Assembly (NCBI RefSeq): GCF_014256275.1
Contig: NZ_JACCFE010000002.1
Coordinates: 6,150,001 to 6,214,000, forward strand
DNA from: Rhodococcus sp. 4CII
Lineage (GTDB): Bacteria; Actinomycetota; Actinomycetes; Mycobacteriales; Mycobacteriaceae
Reading direction: 5' to 3'
Length of the DNA: 64,000 bases
Positions within the stretch are counted from its first letter, which is position 1, and the number at the start of each line of letters is the position of its first letter. Under the pieces are notes generated by a model. That model ran no database searches and was not told the DNA's origin. It was given only the letters and a program-made list of their open reading frames with translations. The position numbers and the translations under genes are program-made. Below are positions 51,101 through 58,138 of this stretch, in pieces.

Positions 51101-51496
51101 GCCGAGTTCGAACACCTCGTGTGGGCCCGGGAGCCGCTCCGCTTCGGCGAGCAGTTCCCGCTGAAGGCCGGTCTGCTGACCAGCCTCGGCTTCGGGCACG
51201 TGTCGGGCATGGTCGCGGTCGTGCACCCGCAGGCGTTCGTCGAGGCCGTCCCGGCCGACAGGCGTGAGGCGTACCTCGAGCAGGCACGCAAGCGCACCGT
51301 CGAGGGTCAGCGTCGCCTGGCCAAGGCCATGGTCGGTGGCGGCAGCCTGTACGAGCGTCCCGCGGATCGCCGCTTCGGTGGCGACAGTGTCCCGGCCGCA
51401 GCGTCCCGTCAGCTGGAGGCGGACGTCCTGCTCACCGAGGCCGCGCGCCTGGGAGCGGACGACGTGTACAGCTCCGGTCTGCCCGGCTGCAAGTAG
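42170..51496 (+). CDS. fas: type I fatty-acid synthase (FAS-I)
   Basis: A 3108-residue multifunctional enzyme making C16-C26 acyl-CoAs that feed membrane lipids and mycolate synthesis. Domains in order, by rough residue: acetyltransferase (GHSQG near 165); FMN enoyl reductase (430-700, with GGRAGGHHSWED); MaoC-type dehydratase (GDHNPIHTSD near 1258); malonyl/palmitoyl transferase (AGHSVGEYNAL near 1466); Ala/Pro linker 1767-1797; ACP (1800-1900, DGVSSRRNQ); ketoreductase (VVTGASKGS near 2148); ketosynthase (Cys in ACATAAVS near 2747, HDT near 2902). All look intact. GTG 42170 follows AGGAGAGG. acpS, which adds the ACP's phosphopantetheine, follows 9 bp later. Confidence 0.97.
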   Translation: MTIDDTTPAGNGSNSKGSRRIGVDRDDTRSSSKGTLVDRLLGGEPYALAFGGQGAPWLSSLEELSRDNGLEPALTTIVNDAADYLAPVAQELLVVRPVGFDPIAWILEQELADEEDGAQAAGPSAAALTSAAVSLPGVFLTQIAALRALAAQGLDPAVTAPVSVIGHSQGLLAAEAVAASGQKDGELLALAQLIGAAAGLVGRRRGVIAAADSTPMLAVSNVDPERLRQIVAELAEGLEPERAAVLGIRNARRRVVLSGPPAQLARVQQRCEQIEADEARERDAKKRGGSIFAPVFEPLTVEIGFHHPALAETIDIVGQWAVRCGLDEEKARALTSACLVDPVDWVDAVDGTIEAGAAWILDLGPGDLLTRMTSAGVRGQGVGIVAAATRGGNRNLLTPGATPEVPAAWTEFLPKPVSLPGGRIGVETAFTKLTGRSPILLAGMTPTTVDPKIVAAAANAGHWAELAGGGQVTEQIFADNVEKLTGLLEPGRAVQFNSMFLDPYLWKLHVGGKRLVPKARAAGAPFDGVVVTAGIPELEDAVSIIADLTEAGFSYVAFKPGTVAQIRSVIRIANEVPSFPVIAHIEGGRAGGHHSWEDLDDLLLDTYAELRTRPNLVLCVGGGIGTPAQAADYLTGRWSVAHGFPAMPLDGILVGTAAMATLEATTSPEVKQLLVDTPGTPDWVGAGTAEGGMASGRSQLGADIHEIDNAASRTGRLLDEVAGDSDAVAERRDEIIEALNVTAKPYFGDVATMTYEQWLRRYLELAVGIDAAKAFDCGSDLQDAITEASESPWIDITWRARFGEMLQRTESRLHPVDRGPIPTLFADDAILERPEAAICALQAQFPDYATTVLHPADVSFFVSLCKTPGKPVNFVPVVDGDVRRWWRSDSLWQAHDPRYTADQVCIIPGTVAVAGITRADEPVGELLDRFEKATYDELVTAGAAPQSLLARRHADIARGLLDTVLSAPDIQWASRLTLNPVRRLGDLDKWSVESDTRAVHETTGAELSVIEDRQVLLTVPLVAGKSVEITITVPASVADGGAPVVTEADAEKSMTALLAVAAGQELPAVKNGVARLNLAWTPDLIADHAGVTGSGLPTTLSVSGKAVPDVVVGACWPAVFAVLGAAKTEDSLSVIEGMLDLVHLDHSVDFVGGLPSETSILVVKAEVASVLDTDLGRVVEVKVEVGAMLGEGLDAPAVVTLSERFAIRGRTGKGELSDPARAGGSLSDEAVDTPRRRRRDTTIVAPRNMGSFAQVSGDHNPIHTSDNAALLAGLGSPIVHGMWLSAAAQQVVTAVDPAETKTPPRRLTAWTARFLGMVRPGAEIDVRVDRVAVDRGAEIVEVGCRIDGELVMVATGRTAAPKTVYAFPGQGIQRPGMGLDARARSKAAREIWDRADKHTRKALGFSILAVVRDNPTVVKARGVEHKHPDGVLHLTQFTQVAMATLGVAQVAELRESGAFVEGALLAGHSVGEYNALAAVAGVLPLEAVLEVVFQRGSAMHALVPRDEAGRSDYRMAAIRPSQIGLADDDVEAFVAGVAEATGEFLQIVNLNLRGSQYAIAGTVAGLNALEVEIDIRREAFGGKRAYIMVPGIDVPFHSTVLRGGVDDFRGRLEELLPKDIDPAILIGRYIPNLVPKPFSLKKEFVQEIADLVPSKPLDKVLKDFDSWAKKPVELTRVVLTELLAWQFASPVRWIETQDLLFADESEGGLGVERFVEIGLGSVPTVANLASQTLKLPGRFGYPVEVLNIEREAAIVYSTDVDPAPVEDDEPEAPAAAAPAAAAAAPAAAPAPAAAPSGGPRPDDIAFKAADATKVLISLWTKLRPDQVGPVDTIEALCDGVSSRRNQLLVDLGSELSLGAIDGAADADMGSLAGTVDSLARTYKPFGPVLSDSINDHLRKVFGPSGRRPAAIADRVKKVWDLGDGWAYHVTAEVALGTRDGSSIRGGDLGGLAGGGLADGAAVDAVIDSAVAAVASRRGISVSLPSSGGGAGGTVDAAALGEFTEHITGRDGVLASAARLVLEQLGFAGDTAAAAQPSDTELVDLVSAELGSDWPRLVAPAFDAKRAVLLDDRWASAREDLARLWVDAAGSESLEIEGFAGAGKSVAAQAAWWQARATDEGRTALAEKYGRIAEAAVVVTDETPEWADQVAVVTGASKGSIAASVAGKLLAGGATVFVTTSRLDDKRLGFYRDLYRRTARAGAALWVVPANMASYTDIDSLIEWIGEAQYETAGGSKKLVKEAVTPTLLFPFAAPRVAGDLADAGARAEMEMRVLLWSVERLIGGLSKIGYDRDVDTHLHVVLPGSPNRGLFGGDGAYGEAKAALDAVVGRWKAERNWAERVTLVHALIGWVRGTGLMGGNDPLVEAVEGAGVRTWSTQEMATELLQWCEPEARRLASTEPLAADLTGGLAQANLDLPALAKQAQEAAAAAAEADEDADALDTIAALPAPPRASASVAPAWSGVTAAPEDLVVIVGAGELGPFGSSRTRFEMEVDEELSAAGVLELAWNTGLVVWETTPSAGWYDAETGELVPEAEIADRYHDRVVENCGIRRYADDGSMIENTAPLLTSVFLDKDLSFVVSTEAEALTFVESDPENTVATPVPDSGDWQVTRRAGTEIRVPRKMKLTRSVGGQIPTGFDVTKWGIPADMADSVDRVGLWNIVATVDAFLTGGFTPSELLRWVHPSLVANTQGTGMGGMTSMRSLYIDTLLGENRPNDILQEALPNVIAAHVVQSYVGGYGAMVHPVAACATAAVSVEEGVDKIKLGKAQLVVAGGFDDLSAEGIIGFGDMSATAKTDDMRAKGIDDRRFSRANDRRRGGFVESQGGGTILLARGDLALEMGLPVLGVVAYAGSFADGVHTSIPAPGIGALGAGRGGADSQLAQSLGKLGVSADDISVISKHDTSTAANDPNEAELHERLAGALGRSDGAPLFVVSQKSLTGHAKGGAAAFQLIGLCQVLDQGIVPPNRSLDCVDEKMAEFEHLVWAREPLRFGEQFPLKAGLLTSLGFGHVSGMVAVVHPQAFVEAVPADRREAYLEQARKRTVEGQRRLAKAMVGGGSLYERPADRRFGGDSVPAAASRQLEADVLLTEAARLGADDVYSSGLPGCK

Positions 51497-51505
51497 GAAC
51501 GACGG

Positions 51506-51898
51506 ATGGGAGTTCTGGGGATCGGCTTCGATCTCGTGACGGTGTCGGAGTTCGCCGAGCAGCTGGACCGGCCAGGGACGGCAATGCTCGACAACTTCAC
51601 ACCGGGCGAGCGTCGGGACGCCGTGACCCGGAGCTCCGATCCGGCTAGACATTTCGCCGCCCGGTGGGCTGCGAAGGAGGCAGTGATCAAGGCTTGGTCG
51701 ACGTCTCTCTTCGCCAGCCCGCCGGTGCTGCCCGAGATGATCCACCACCTCATCGAGGTGGTGACCGATGCGTGGGGACGACCGAGTATCCGCTTACGCG
51801 GAGACGTCGCCGCGCATCTGACGGATGTGAGGATTCACATCTCCCTCACCCACGACGGGGACATGGCCGGCGCGTTCGCCGTCATCGAGTCCCTGTAG
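51506..51898 (+). CDS. acpS: holo-ACP synthase (for FAS-I)
   Basis: A 130-residue phosphopantetheinyl transferase. GIGFDLVTVSEF has the Mg-binding Asp, ARWAAKEAVIKAW the catalytic Glu/Lys helix, and HISLTHDGDMAGAF the C-terminal core. It begins 9 bp after fas and corresponds to Rv2523c, so it should charge the ACP domain of the synthase. Its stop lies inside a long terminator hairpin shared with the convergent TetR gene. Confidence 0.95.
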   Translation: MGVLGIGFDLVTVSEFAEQLDRPGTAMLDNFTPGERRDAVTRSSDPARHFAARWAAKEAVIKAWSTSLFASPPVLPEMIHHLIEVVTDAWGRPSIRLRGDVAAHLTDVRIHISLTHDGDMAGAFAVIESL

Positions 51899-51969
51899 GC
51901 GCCTCCGGCGCTCGTGCGCCCTTCTGGTAGCTCCGGCAACCAGAAGGGCGCACGAGCGCGTAGCGCCTA
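51896..51969. terminator. bidirectional terminator between acpS and TetR gene
   Basis: A perfect 20-bp stem (51909-51928 against 51939-51958) with a 10-nt loop, extended by an outer 7-bp pairing TAGGCGC/GCGCCTA (51896-51902, 51963-51969). The outer arms contain the TAG stop of acpS and, on the other strand, the TAG stop of the TetR gene. Confidence 0.85.
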
Positions 51970-52656
51970 GGTGGTGCGCGATTCCTTTTCGGCGACCAGC
52001 AGGTACGCCACCATCAGCCGTTTGAGTTCGGCGACGGCGTCCGCGTGGCTCTGGTTGTCCTGCACCGAGAAGTTGAGCATCGAATACACGACGTGGACGA
52101 GCACCTCGGCCATCATCGTGCGCCGCTCCCGCGACGTCTGCGGGGTCAGCGGCGCGAGCATTCGCGAGACCTGTTCCGCGAACGCCTTCTCGTGGATGGC
52201 GCCGGTGGCGCGCGTCGACGGGGTCGACTGCATCGCCAGCCACACCTCCCGCCGGGACGGATCGGACGTCCACAACCCCGCCATGTGATCGACGAAGGAA
52301 TTGAGGAACCGCAGCCAGTCGAGGGACGGGACCTCGCCGTTGAACTGGGCGATCTCGTGCTGCACCCCGACGAGGTCCTGCCGGTTGAGCTCGCAGACGA
52401 TCACGTACTTGTTCGCGAAGAACTGGTAGAGCGTGCCGATCGGGACGTCGGCGCGTGCGGCGACCTCCTCGCAGGTGAACGATTCGAATCCCACGTCCAC
52501 CAGCAACTCCCGCGACGCGGTGAGCAGCGCGTCGAACTTGCGGCGACTACGTTCCTGGGTCGGACGTCTGCGGGGCAACAGCTCCTGCGGGTCCGACTGC
52601 AGCTCCAACGCCGGGTCCACACGGCGCGGCGCTTGCTTGCTGACTGAAGACTCCAC
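51967..52656 (-). CDS. TetR/AcrR-family regulator
   Basis: A 229-residue regulator. RRKFDALLTASRELLVDVG, split across the first helix, and CEEVAARADVPIGTLYQFFANK give a standard TetR HTH at about residues 37-85. The C-terminal ligand domain has no recognised specificity. GTG start. It lies next to fas-acpS but does not resemble the mycobacterial FasR (Rv3208) as I remember it, so regulation of fas cannot be assumed. Between it and bcp are 200 bp with a CCGCCAC-A-GTGGCGG dyad at 52802-52816. Confidence 0.85.
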   Translation of the reverse strand: MESSVSKQAPRRVDPALELQSDPQELLPRRRPTQERSRRKFDALLTASRELLVDVGFESFTCEEVAARADVPIGTLYQFFANKYVIVCELNRQDLVGVQHEIAQFNGEVPSLDWLRFLNSFVDHMAGLWTSDPSRREVWLAMQSTPSTRATGAIHEKAFAEQVSRMLAPLTPQTSRERRTMMAEVLVHVVYSMLNFSVQDNQSHADAVAELKRLMVAYLLVAEKESRTT

Positions 52657-52856
52657 CGCCCCAGGCTATCCGTCTTTCGTCCGGATTCCGAAGATCCCTC
52701 CCGGTGACGCGTCAGGTTTCACCGGGAGGTGGCGACTCGTCGCACCGTTCTCCGGGGGAACATGGTGACGGCCCACAACGGGCGGTGCGGGCGATTCCGA
52801 CCCGCCACAGTGGCGGCTCACGGACGGCTGACGAGTCGCAGCCGCCCGTGCGCCGG

Positions 52857-53330
52857 TCAGACGGACAGGTCCCGCCGCAGCTTCGCGACGTGGCCGGTGG
52901 CGCGGACGTTGTACTGGGCCACCTCGATCTTGCCGTCCTCGTCGACGAGGAACGTGGAGCGGATGACGCCCTGCACCGTCTTGCCGTACATCTTCTTCTC
53001 GCCGAACGCGCCCCACGCCTCGAGCGTGGTCTTCTCGGGATCGGAGAGGAGCGGGAAGGTCAGTTCCTCGGCGTCGCGGAACTTGGCGAGCTTCGCCGGC
53101 TTGTCGGGGGAGATGCCGACCACGTCCAGGCCGGCGCCGTTCAGGTCGGCGAGACTGTCGCGGAAATCGCAGGCCTGTTTGGTGCAGCCCGGCGTGCTCG
53201 CCGCCGGGTAGAAGTACACGACGACCTTGCGGCCGCGGTAGTCGGCGAGCGACACGTCGTTGCCGTCTGCGTCGGGCAGCGTGAAGGTGGGGGCGGTGTC
53301 TCCGGGGGCGAGTCTGTTGTTGTCGGTCAC
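52857..53330 (-). CDS. bcp: peroxiredoxin Bcp (thioredoxin-dependent peroxidase)
   Basis: A 157-residue BCP/PrxQ-type peroxiredoxin reducing hydrogen and organic peroxides. Peroxidatic Cys is C49 in STPGCTKQACDF and resolving Cys C54, the alpha2-helix arrangement. VVYFYPAAS precedes it, with Ala-Ala in place of the more common Lys-Asp/Lys-Ala. GTG start. It matches Rv2521 by position in the fas-acpS-bcp order. Confidence 0.93.
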   Translation of the reverse strand: MTDNNRLAPGDTAPTFTLPDADGNDVSLADYRGRKVVVYFYPAASTPGCTKQACDFRDSLADLNGAGLDVVGISPDKPAKLAKFRDAEELTFPLLSDPEKTTLEAWGAFGEKKMYGKTVQGVIRSTFLVDEDGKIEVAQYNVRATGHVAKLRRDLSV

Positions 53331-53508
53331 GAGAAGTCAGGCTACCGGGCAGGGGCGACCGTGAGCCGAAGCGCGATGGGGGCCGAAGCGCGATCGGGGG
53401 AGACGGAGTCGCAGGTCGCGTGTTCTCGTCTACGGTTGACGCAAGTGTGGGATCGCCGCGGTAGCGTCGCTCTCGCTGATCGAACAAGTCGAACAAGTTG
53501 GAGGACAC

Positions 53509-53730
53509 GTGCCCAGGGACACCGAGAGCATCGAGCGTGAGATCGAGAACGCGCGTAATCAGCTCGCGAGCACTCTCGACGAATTGACGGTCCGCACCAA
53601 CCCGAAGCGTCTCGTGGAGAACACGAAGCGGACGCTGATCGCCAAGCTGAACGAGCCGGCGGTCAAGTACGGACTGATCGCCGTGGGTGCGGTGGCAGGG
53701 CTCCTGGTGCTCCGCAAAGCGTTGCGCTGA
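53509..53730 (+). CDS. DUF3618 small membrane-anchored protein
   Basis: A 73-residue protein (Rv2520c-like). An N-terminal helical segment (SIEREIENARNQLASTLDEL) with the DUF3618 heptad pattern is followed by one C-terminal membrane helix, YGLIAVGAVAGLLVL. Unknown role. GTG 53509 has GGAGG 8 nt upstream. A long hairpin follows. Confidence 0.85.
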   Translation: MPRDTESIEREIENARNQLASTLDELTVRTNPKRLVENTKRTLIAKLNEPAVKYGLIAVGAVAGLLVLRKALR

Positions 53731-53745
53731 ACGACCCTCACGATC

Positions 53746-53800
53746 GAACGGGCCGTCGGATGTGAAGTTCGCAGTGACTTCACGTTCCGGCGGCCCGTTC
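53746..53800 (+). terminator. terminator after DUF3618 gene
   Basis: Outer arms GAACGGGCCG and CGGCCCGTTC and inner arms GTGAAGT/ACTTCAC fold into one long, slightly interrupted hairpin starting 16 nt after the stop. Confidence 0.75.
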
Positions 53801-53846
53801 GTCATCCGGCCGCCCCGCGCTCACGGTGGGATGTGGTGACACGAGA

Positions 53847-53880
53847 AAGGCCCCCATCCTGGTGAGAGGATGGGGGCCTT
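53847..53880 (-). terminator. terminator of tRNA-Lys
   Basis: Perfect 14-bp stem AAGGCCCCCATCCT / AGGATGGGGGCCTT with a 6-nt loop. It lies 8 nt beyond the tRNA-Lys 3' end and is oriented to end that minus-strand transcript; it may also back up the DUF3618 terminator. Confidence 0.85.
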
Positions 53881-53888
53881 CGTGCAAG

Positions 53889-53961
53889 TGCGCCCACAGG
53901 GACTCGAACCCCGGACCCAGTGATTAAGAGTCACTTGCTCTACCAACTGAGCTATAGGCGC
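53889..53961 (-). tRNA. tRNA-Lys (CUU)
   Basis: 73 nt on the minus strand, acceptor GCGCCTA paired with TGGGCGC (one G-U), D-loop AGCTCAGTTGGTAGAGC, anticodon loop CTCTTAA (anticodon CTT), T-arm GGTTCGAGTCC. CCA is not encoded. Confidence 0.96.
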
Positions 53962-54250
53962 TCGCTCTTGCGAGACAGAACATTAGCGGGTCGCTTCTCG
54001 GGAATGCAAATCGCCTGGTGGCGACTCCCCGTCGCGACCCACTCCCGGGGGTGGCGCGTAACAAGAGCGCCCCTGGTCACGATTGATATTCGAACGTTAT
54101 TGAGCGGCCCGGCGCTTGGTTGGAACCGGTCTCCAGTGGCTGGCATCATTGGAAACCACACGGTCTCGACGTGCCGATTCGTCTTGCGAAGGCGAGGGAC
54201 GTGCCGGCTTGAACGTGAATTCGGAGCGAGGACGTGAAGTGGGGTTATCC

Positions 54251-55486
54251 ATGGGTGTGGGGCGTGGCGGGCGCATGCGTGCGCGATCGGTGAGATCCGT
54301 CTCGAGGACGGCGACGATCGTGGCGGCATCACTCGTATTCGCAGTGTCGATCGCGGGGTGCACGGTCTCCGGTGCCGACGTCACGTCGGAAGGCGAGGCG
54401 CCGATCGATTCCAATCCGGTCACCGAGCTCATCAAGCCGAAGCTGACGGCGTCGGCCGTCGACGGTGCGGTGGGATTCTCACCGGGACAGCCGGTGACGG
54501 TGACGGTGGCCGACGGCACCCTGGCCGCGGTCACCATGTTCAACCCCGAGGGCGTGCCGGTCGACGGTGCAATCGCTCCCGACGGATTGTCCTGGGTCAA
54601 CACCGAGCCGCTGGGTTACGACAAGAAATACCGGCTCGAGGTGAAGGCGAACGGCCTCGGCGGCGGCACCACCTCGACGTCCGCGTTCACCACCAGCGCG
54701 CCCGGCAACGTCACCAAGCCGTACGTGATGCCGTCCGAGGGTGACGTGGTGGGCATCGGTCAGCCGATCGCGGTCCAGTTCGACGAGAACATTCCGGACC
54801 GCAAGGCCGCCGAGGCCGCCGTCACGGTGACGACGAATCCGCCCGTCGAGGGTGCGTTCTACTGGGTCAACAACCGCGAGGTGCGGTGGCGTCCGCAGAA
54901 CTACTGGGCGCCCGGCACCGCCGTCGACGTCAAGGTTGCCGTGTACGGACGCGATCTCGGTGACGGCCTGTACGGCCAGGAGGACGTCCACACCGCCTTC
55001 ACCATCGGCGACGCCCTCGTCGCGACCGCGGACGACAACACCAAGCAGGTGACATTCGAGCGCAACGGCGAAGTGATCATGACGATGCCCACGTCGATGG
55101 GCAAGGACGACACCCCCACCGACAACGGTGTGTACATCATCGGCGACCGGTTCGCGAACCTCGTCATGGACTCGTCCACGTACGGCGTTCCGGTCAACTC
55201 CCCGCAGGGATACAAGACTCCCGTCGACTGGGCCACCCGAATGTCGTACAGCGGCATCTTCTTCCATTCGGCGCCGTGGTCGGTGGGCCAGCAGGGCTAC
55301 TCGAACGCGAGTCACGGCTGCCTGAACCTCAGCCCGTCCAACGCGAAGTGGGTGTACGACAACACCAAGCGCGGCGACATCGTGATCGTGAAGAACACGG
55401 TGGGCGGCACGCTGTCGGGCACGGACGGTCTCGGCGACTGGAACATCCCGTGGGATGTCTGGAAGGCCGGCAACTCGAACGCCTGA
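54251..55486 (+). CDS. L,D-transpeptidase lipoprotein (LdtMt2-like)
   Basis: A 411-residue cell-wall enzyme forming 3-3 cross-links in peptidoglycan; Rv2518c-like by sequence and position. A lipoprotein signal ends SIAGC near residue 37. Two Ig-like domains follow (about 55-150 and 155-255), then the YkuD catalytic domain with H339 (FHSAPW) and nucleophile C357 (SHGCLNL), the same 18-residue spacing as in the M. tuberculosis enzyme. The C-terminal tail ends WNIPWDVWKAG. Carbapenem sensitivity is expected from the family. Confidence 0.93.
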   Translation: MGVGRGGRMRARSVRSVSRTATIVAASLVFAVSIAGCTVSGADVTSEGEAPIDSNPVTELIKPKLTASAVDGAVGFSPGQPVTVTVADGTLAAVTMFNPEGVPVDGAIAPDGLSWVNTEPLGYDKKYRLEVKANGLGGGTTSTSAFTTSAPGNVTKPYVMPSEGDVVGIGQPIAVQFDENIPDRKAAEAAVTVTTNPPVEGAFYWVNNREVRWRPQNYWAPGTAVDVKVAVYGRDLGDGLYGQEDVHTAFTIGDALVATADDNTKQVTFERNGEVIMTMPTSMGKDDTPTDNGVYIIGDRFANLVMDSSTYGVPVNSPQGYKTPVDWATRMSYSGIFFHSAPWSVGQQGYSNASHGCLNLSPSNAKWVYDNTKRGDIVIVKNTVGGTLSGTDGLGDWNIPWDVWKAGNSNA

Positions 55487-55515
55487 CCGGCGGGCGTCAG
55501 GCCAATCGCAAAGAA

Positions 55516-55545
55516 GAAAGCCCCCGGCCGAGGCCGGGGGCTTTC
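55516..55545. terminator. bidirectional terminator between ldt and tRNA-His
   Basis: GAAAGCCCCCGGCC paired with GGCCGGGGGCTTTC around a 2-nt tip, 30 nt after the ldt stop and 8 nt beyond the tRNA-His 3' end. Serves both converging transcripts. Confidence 0.85.
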
Positions 55546-55552
55546 CGTATGG

Positions 55553-55626
55553 GGTGAGTGACGGGACTCGAACCCGCGACAGCCAGGATCACAACCTGGT
55601 GCTCTACCAACTGAACTACACTCACC
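55553..55626 (-). tRNA. tRNA-His (GUG)
   Basis: Minus strand; acceptor GTGAGTG/CACTCAC, anticodon loop TTGTGAT (anticodon GTG), T-arm GGTTCGAGTCC. The histidine-specific extra G at -1 is encoded and faces discriminator C. Confidence 0.95.
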
Positions 55627-55710
55627 ATGTGCTTCAGGCACCGTCCGGAGGCGGTTACTTCGGCGAGGAAGATACTAGCGCGTCCGGTGCCCGAGAAGCC
55701 AATCGGTATC

Positions 55711-56310
55711 TCAGGCGGGCCCGAGTTCCTCGACAACTGCGGCGATGTCGCTGGTAGAGGGACCGGGTTCGGCCACGAACGCCGTCTTCCGGTAATACCG
55801 GAGTTCGCGGATCGACTCCTTGATGTCGGCGAGGGCGCGGTGGGCGAGACCTTTTTCGGGCTGACCGAAGTAGATCCGCGGGTACCAGCGCCTGCACAGT
55901 TCCTTGATGGAGCTGACGTCGATCATCCGGTAATGCAGGTAGGTGTCGAGGTCGGGCATGTCGCGGGCGATGAAACCGCGGTCGGTGGCGATCGAGTTCC
56001 CGGCGAGCGGCGCCGTCCCGGCGACCGGCACGTGTTCACGGATGTACGCGAGTACCTGCTGCTCGGCCTCGGCGAGGGTGACCGTGGATTTCCGGACCTC
56101 GTCGGTCAGCCCCGAGTTCTCATGCATCTTGGTCACCACGTCGGGCATCGCCGCGAGAGCCTCGTCGTCGGCGTGAATGACGATGTCGACACCCTCGCCG
56201 AGCACGTTGAGCTCGCTGTCCGTGACCAGAGCCGCGATCTCGATCAGCTTGTCGGTACCGAGCCGAAGGCCGGTCATTTCACAGTCGATCCACACAAGTT
56301 TGTCCTGCAC
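55711..56310 (-). CDS. orn: oligoribonuclease
   Basis: About 199 residues. A DEDDh 3'-5' exonuclease that removes RNA dinucleotides, including pGpG from c-di-GMP decay. Motifs are LVWIDCEMTGL (Exo I), NSIATDRGFIARDMP (Exo II), and HRALADIKESI (His and last Asp). GTG 56310 starts the protein as in Rv2511; GTG 56319 and 56328 are alternatives and none has a clear ribosome-binding site. Divergent from the HerA-type ATPase gene, 85 bp away. Confidence 0.93.
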   Translation of the reverse strand: MQDKLVWIDCEMTGLRLGTDKLIEIAALVTDSELNVLGEGVDIVIHADDEALAAMPDVVTKMHENSGLTDEVRKSTVTLAEAEQQVLAYIREHVPVAGTAPLAGNSIATDRGFIARDMPDLDTYLHYRMIDVSSIKELCRRWYPRIYFGQPEKGLAHRALADIKESIRELRYYRKTAFVAEPGPSTSDIAAVVEELGPA

Positions 56311-56395
56311 CAGGAACACAGTAGTCACGTGGCCGACGGGATAAGGTCTGCGGTGGACACTTTCTCCCGATGTGTGTGATCCGAGGAGGGCTTGG

Positions 56396-58129
56396 ATGAC
56401 CCAGCAATCGCAGGACGGCGGCGCGACCTCGACCCCGGCGGAGAGGGCGGCTGCAGCGAGAGCGGCGGCGGCCGACGCGGCCCGGATCGCGGCGGAGGCA
56501 GCGGCCGCGGCTGAGGCGGCGGAGCGGGAGGCCCGGGAGGCGGAGGCTGCGGAGAACCACGCTCCCACAGGTGCTGCCGTCCCGTCCGGTGCCGCAGCGG
56601 GTATCGCGGCCGGATACTCGTCGGACGGCGCGGCGCTGGAGTTGGGCACCGTGGTTCTCGGCGGTGTGGTGAATCTGTCGGCCCGGGTGCGCATTCCGCT
56701 TGCGACGCTCAACCGGCATGGTCTGGTGGCCGGTGCCACCGGGACCGGAAAGACCAAGACGCTGCAGGTGATCGCCGAGCAGTTGTCGGCGGCAGGGGTT
56801 CCCGTCGTCATGGCGGATGTGAAGGGCGATCTGTCGGGACTGTCGCGGCCCGGCGAGACCGGCGAGAAGATCGCGGCACGAGCGTCGGAGACGGGCGACG
56901 GCGAGTGGCGACCGGCGGGATCCCCGGTCCAGTTTCTGTCACTCGGGACGGACGGCCTCGGCATCCCCGTCCGCGCGACCATCACCGCGTTCGGGCCCAT
57001 CCTGCTCGCGAAGATTCTCGGGCTCAACGAGACTCAGGAATCCACCCTGGGGCTGATCTTCCACTGGGCCGACACCCAGGGCCTTGCCCTGCTCGATCTG
57101 AAAGATCTGAGATCGGTCATCGCCCATCTCACCAGCGACGCGGGCAAGGCTGATCTGAAGGGTATCGGCGGTGTGTCCCCGGCCACCGCGGGGGTGATCC
57201 TCAGGGCCCTGGTCAATCTCGAAGCGGACGGCGGCGACACGTTCTTCGGGGAGCCCGAACTCGAGACCGAGGACCTGCTCCGGGTGATCGACGGCGCGGG
57301 GGTGATCACGTTGTTCGAGTTGGGCGCTCAGGCGGCACGCCCGGCGCTGTTCTCCACCTTTCTGATGTGGGTGCTGGCAGACCTGTTCCAGACCTTGCCG
57401 GAGGAAGGTGATCTCGACAAACCCAAACTCGTCTTCATCTTCGACGAGGCCCACCTGTTGTTCGCGGACGCGTCCAAGGCGTTTCTGCAGCAGGTCGAGC
57501 AGACGGTCAAACTGATTCGGTCGAAGGGGGTCGGTGTCTTCTTCTGCACGCAGTTGCCGACGGACGTCCCGAACGCGGTGCTGTCGCAACTCGGCGCCCG
57601 AATCCAGCACGCGCTGAGAGCATTCACGCCGGACGATCAGAAGGCGCTGGCCAAAACGGTACGAACGTACCCGAAAACTGAGAACTACGACCTCGAGAGC
57701 GCGCTCACCTCGCTGGGTATCGGCGAGGCGATCGTGACCGTCCTGTCCGAGCGCGGCGCGCCGACGCCGGTGGCCTGGACGAGGATTCGGCCCCCGCGCT
57801 CGCTGATGGACACCATCGGCAACGACGCCATCAGGGCCGCGGCGTCGTCGAGTCCGCTGTCGGCGAAGTACGGGCAGACCGTCGACCGGGAATCGGCGTA
57901 CGAGAAGCTCACGGCGAAGGTGGCCGGTGCGCCGGCCCCGGATCAGGGCCTCGACCTGCCGTCCCTGCCCGACCTGCCGCCACCGGCCGCGCAACCGGAG
58001 GGCCCCACCATGGCCGAGCAGATTCTCGGGAACTCGGCGGTGAAGAGTTTTCTCCGCTCGGCCGCGTCGGCCGCCGGCCGCGAGATCTCCCGCAGCATCT
58101 TCGGTACGGGCACACGCCGCAGGCGGTGA
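56396..58129 (+). CDS. HerA-type ATPase, DUF853 (Rv2510c-like)
   Basis: A 577-residue FtsK/HerA-superfamily ATPase. An Ala/Glu-rich coiled N-terminus (residues 10-60) precedes Walker A GATGTGKTKT near residue 121, VVMADVKGDLSGLS, and Walker B LVFIFDEAHLLF near residue 347. Arg-finger candidates lie in the segment before FFCTQLPTDVP. A Pro-rich stretch precedes a basic C-terminus (TGTRRRR). ATG 56396 has GAGGAGG 6 nt upstream. Its exact DNA role is unknown; the family is often near nucleases, and here Orn is divergent from it. Confidence 0.87.
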   Translation: MTQQSQDGGATSTPAERAAAARAAAADAARIAAEAAAAAEAAEREAREAEAAENHAPTGAAVPSGAAAGIAAGYSSDGAALELGTVVLGGVVNLSARVRIPLATLNRHGLVAGATGTGKTKTLQVIAEQLSAAGVPVVMADVKGDLSGLSRPGETGEKIAARASETGDGEWRPAGSPVQFLSLGTDGLGIPVRATITAFGPILLAKILGLNETQESTLGLIFHWADTQGLALLDLKDLRSVIAHLTSDAGKADLKGIGGVSPATAGVILRALVNLEADGGDTFFGEPELETEDLLRVIDGAGVITLFELGAQAARPALFSTFLMWVLADLFQTLPEEGDLDKPKLVFIFDEAHLLFADASKAFLQQVEQTVKLIRSKGVGVFFCTQLPTDVPNAVLSQLGARIQHALRAFTPDDQKALAKTVRTYPKTENYDLESALTSLGIGEAIVTVLSERGAPTPVAWTRIRPPRSLMDTIGNDAIRAAASSSPLSAKYGQTVDRESAYEKLTAKVAGAPAPDQGLDLPSLPDLPPPAAQPEGPTMAEQILGNSAVKSFLRSAASAAGREISRSIFGTGTRRRR

Positions 58130-58138
58130 ACTCGGGGG

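Noticed and set aside
51967..52656. TetR gene as FasR because it adjoins fas-acpS
   Set aside because: The sequence does not resemble the mycobacterial FasR I remember, and adjacency across a strong terminator is not evidence of regulation.
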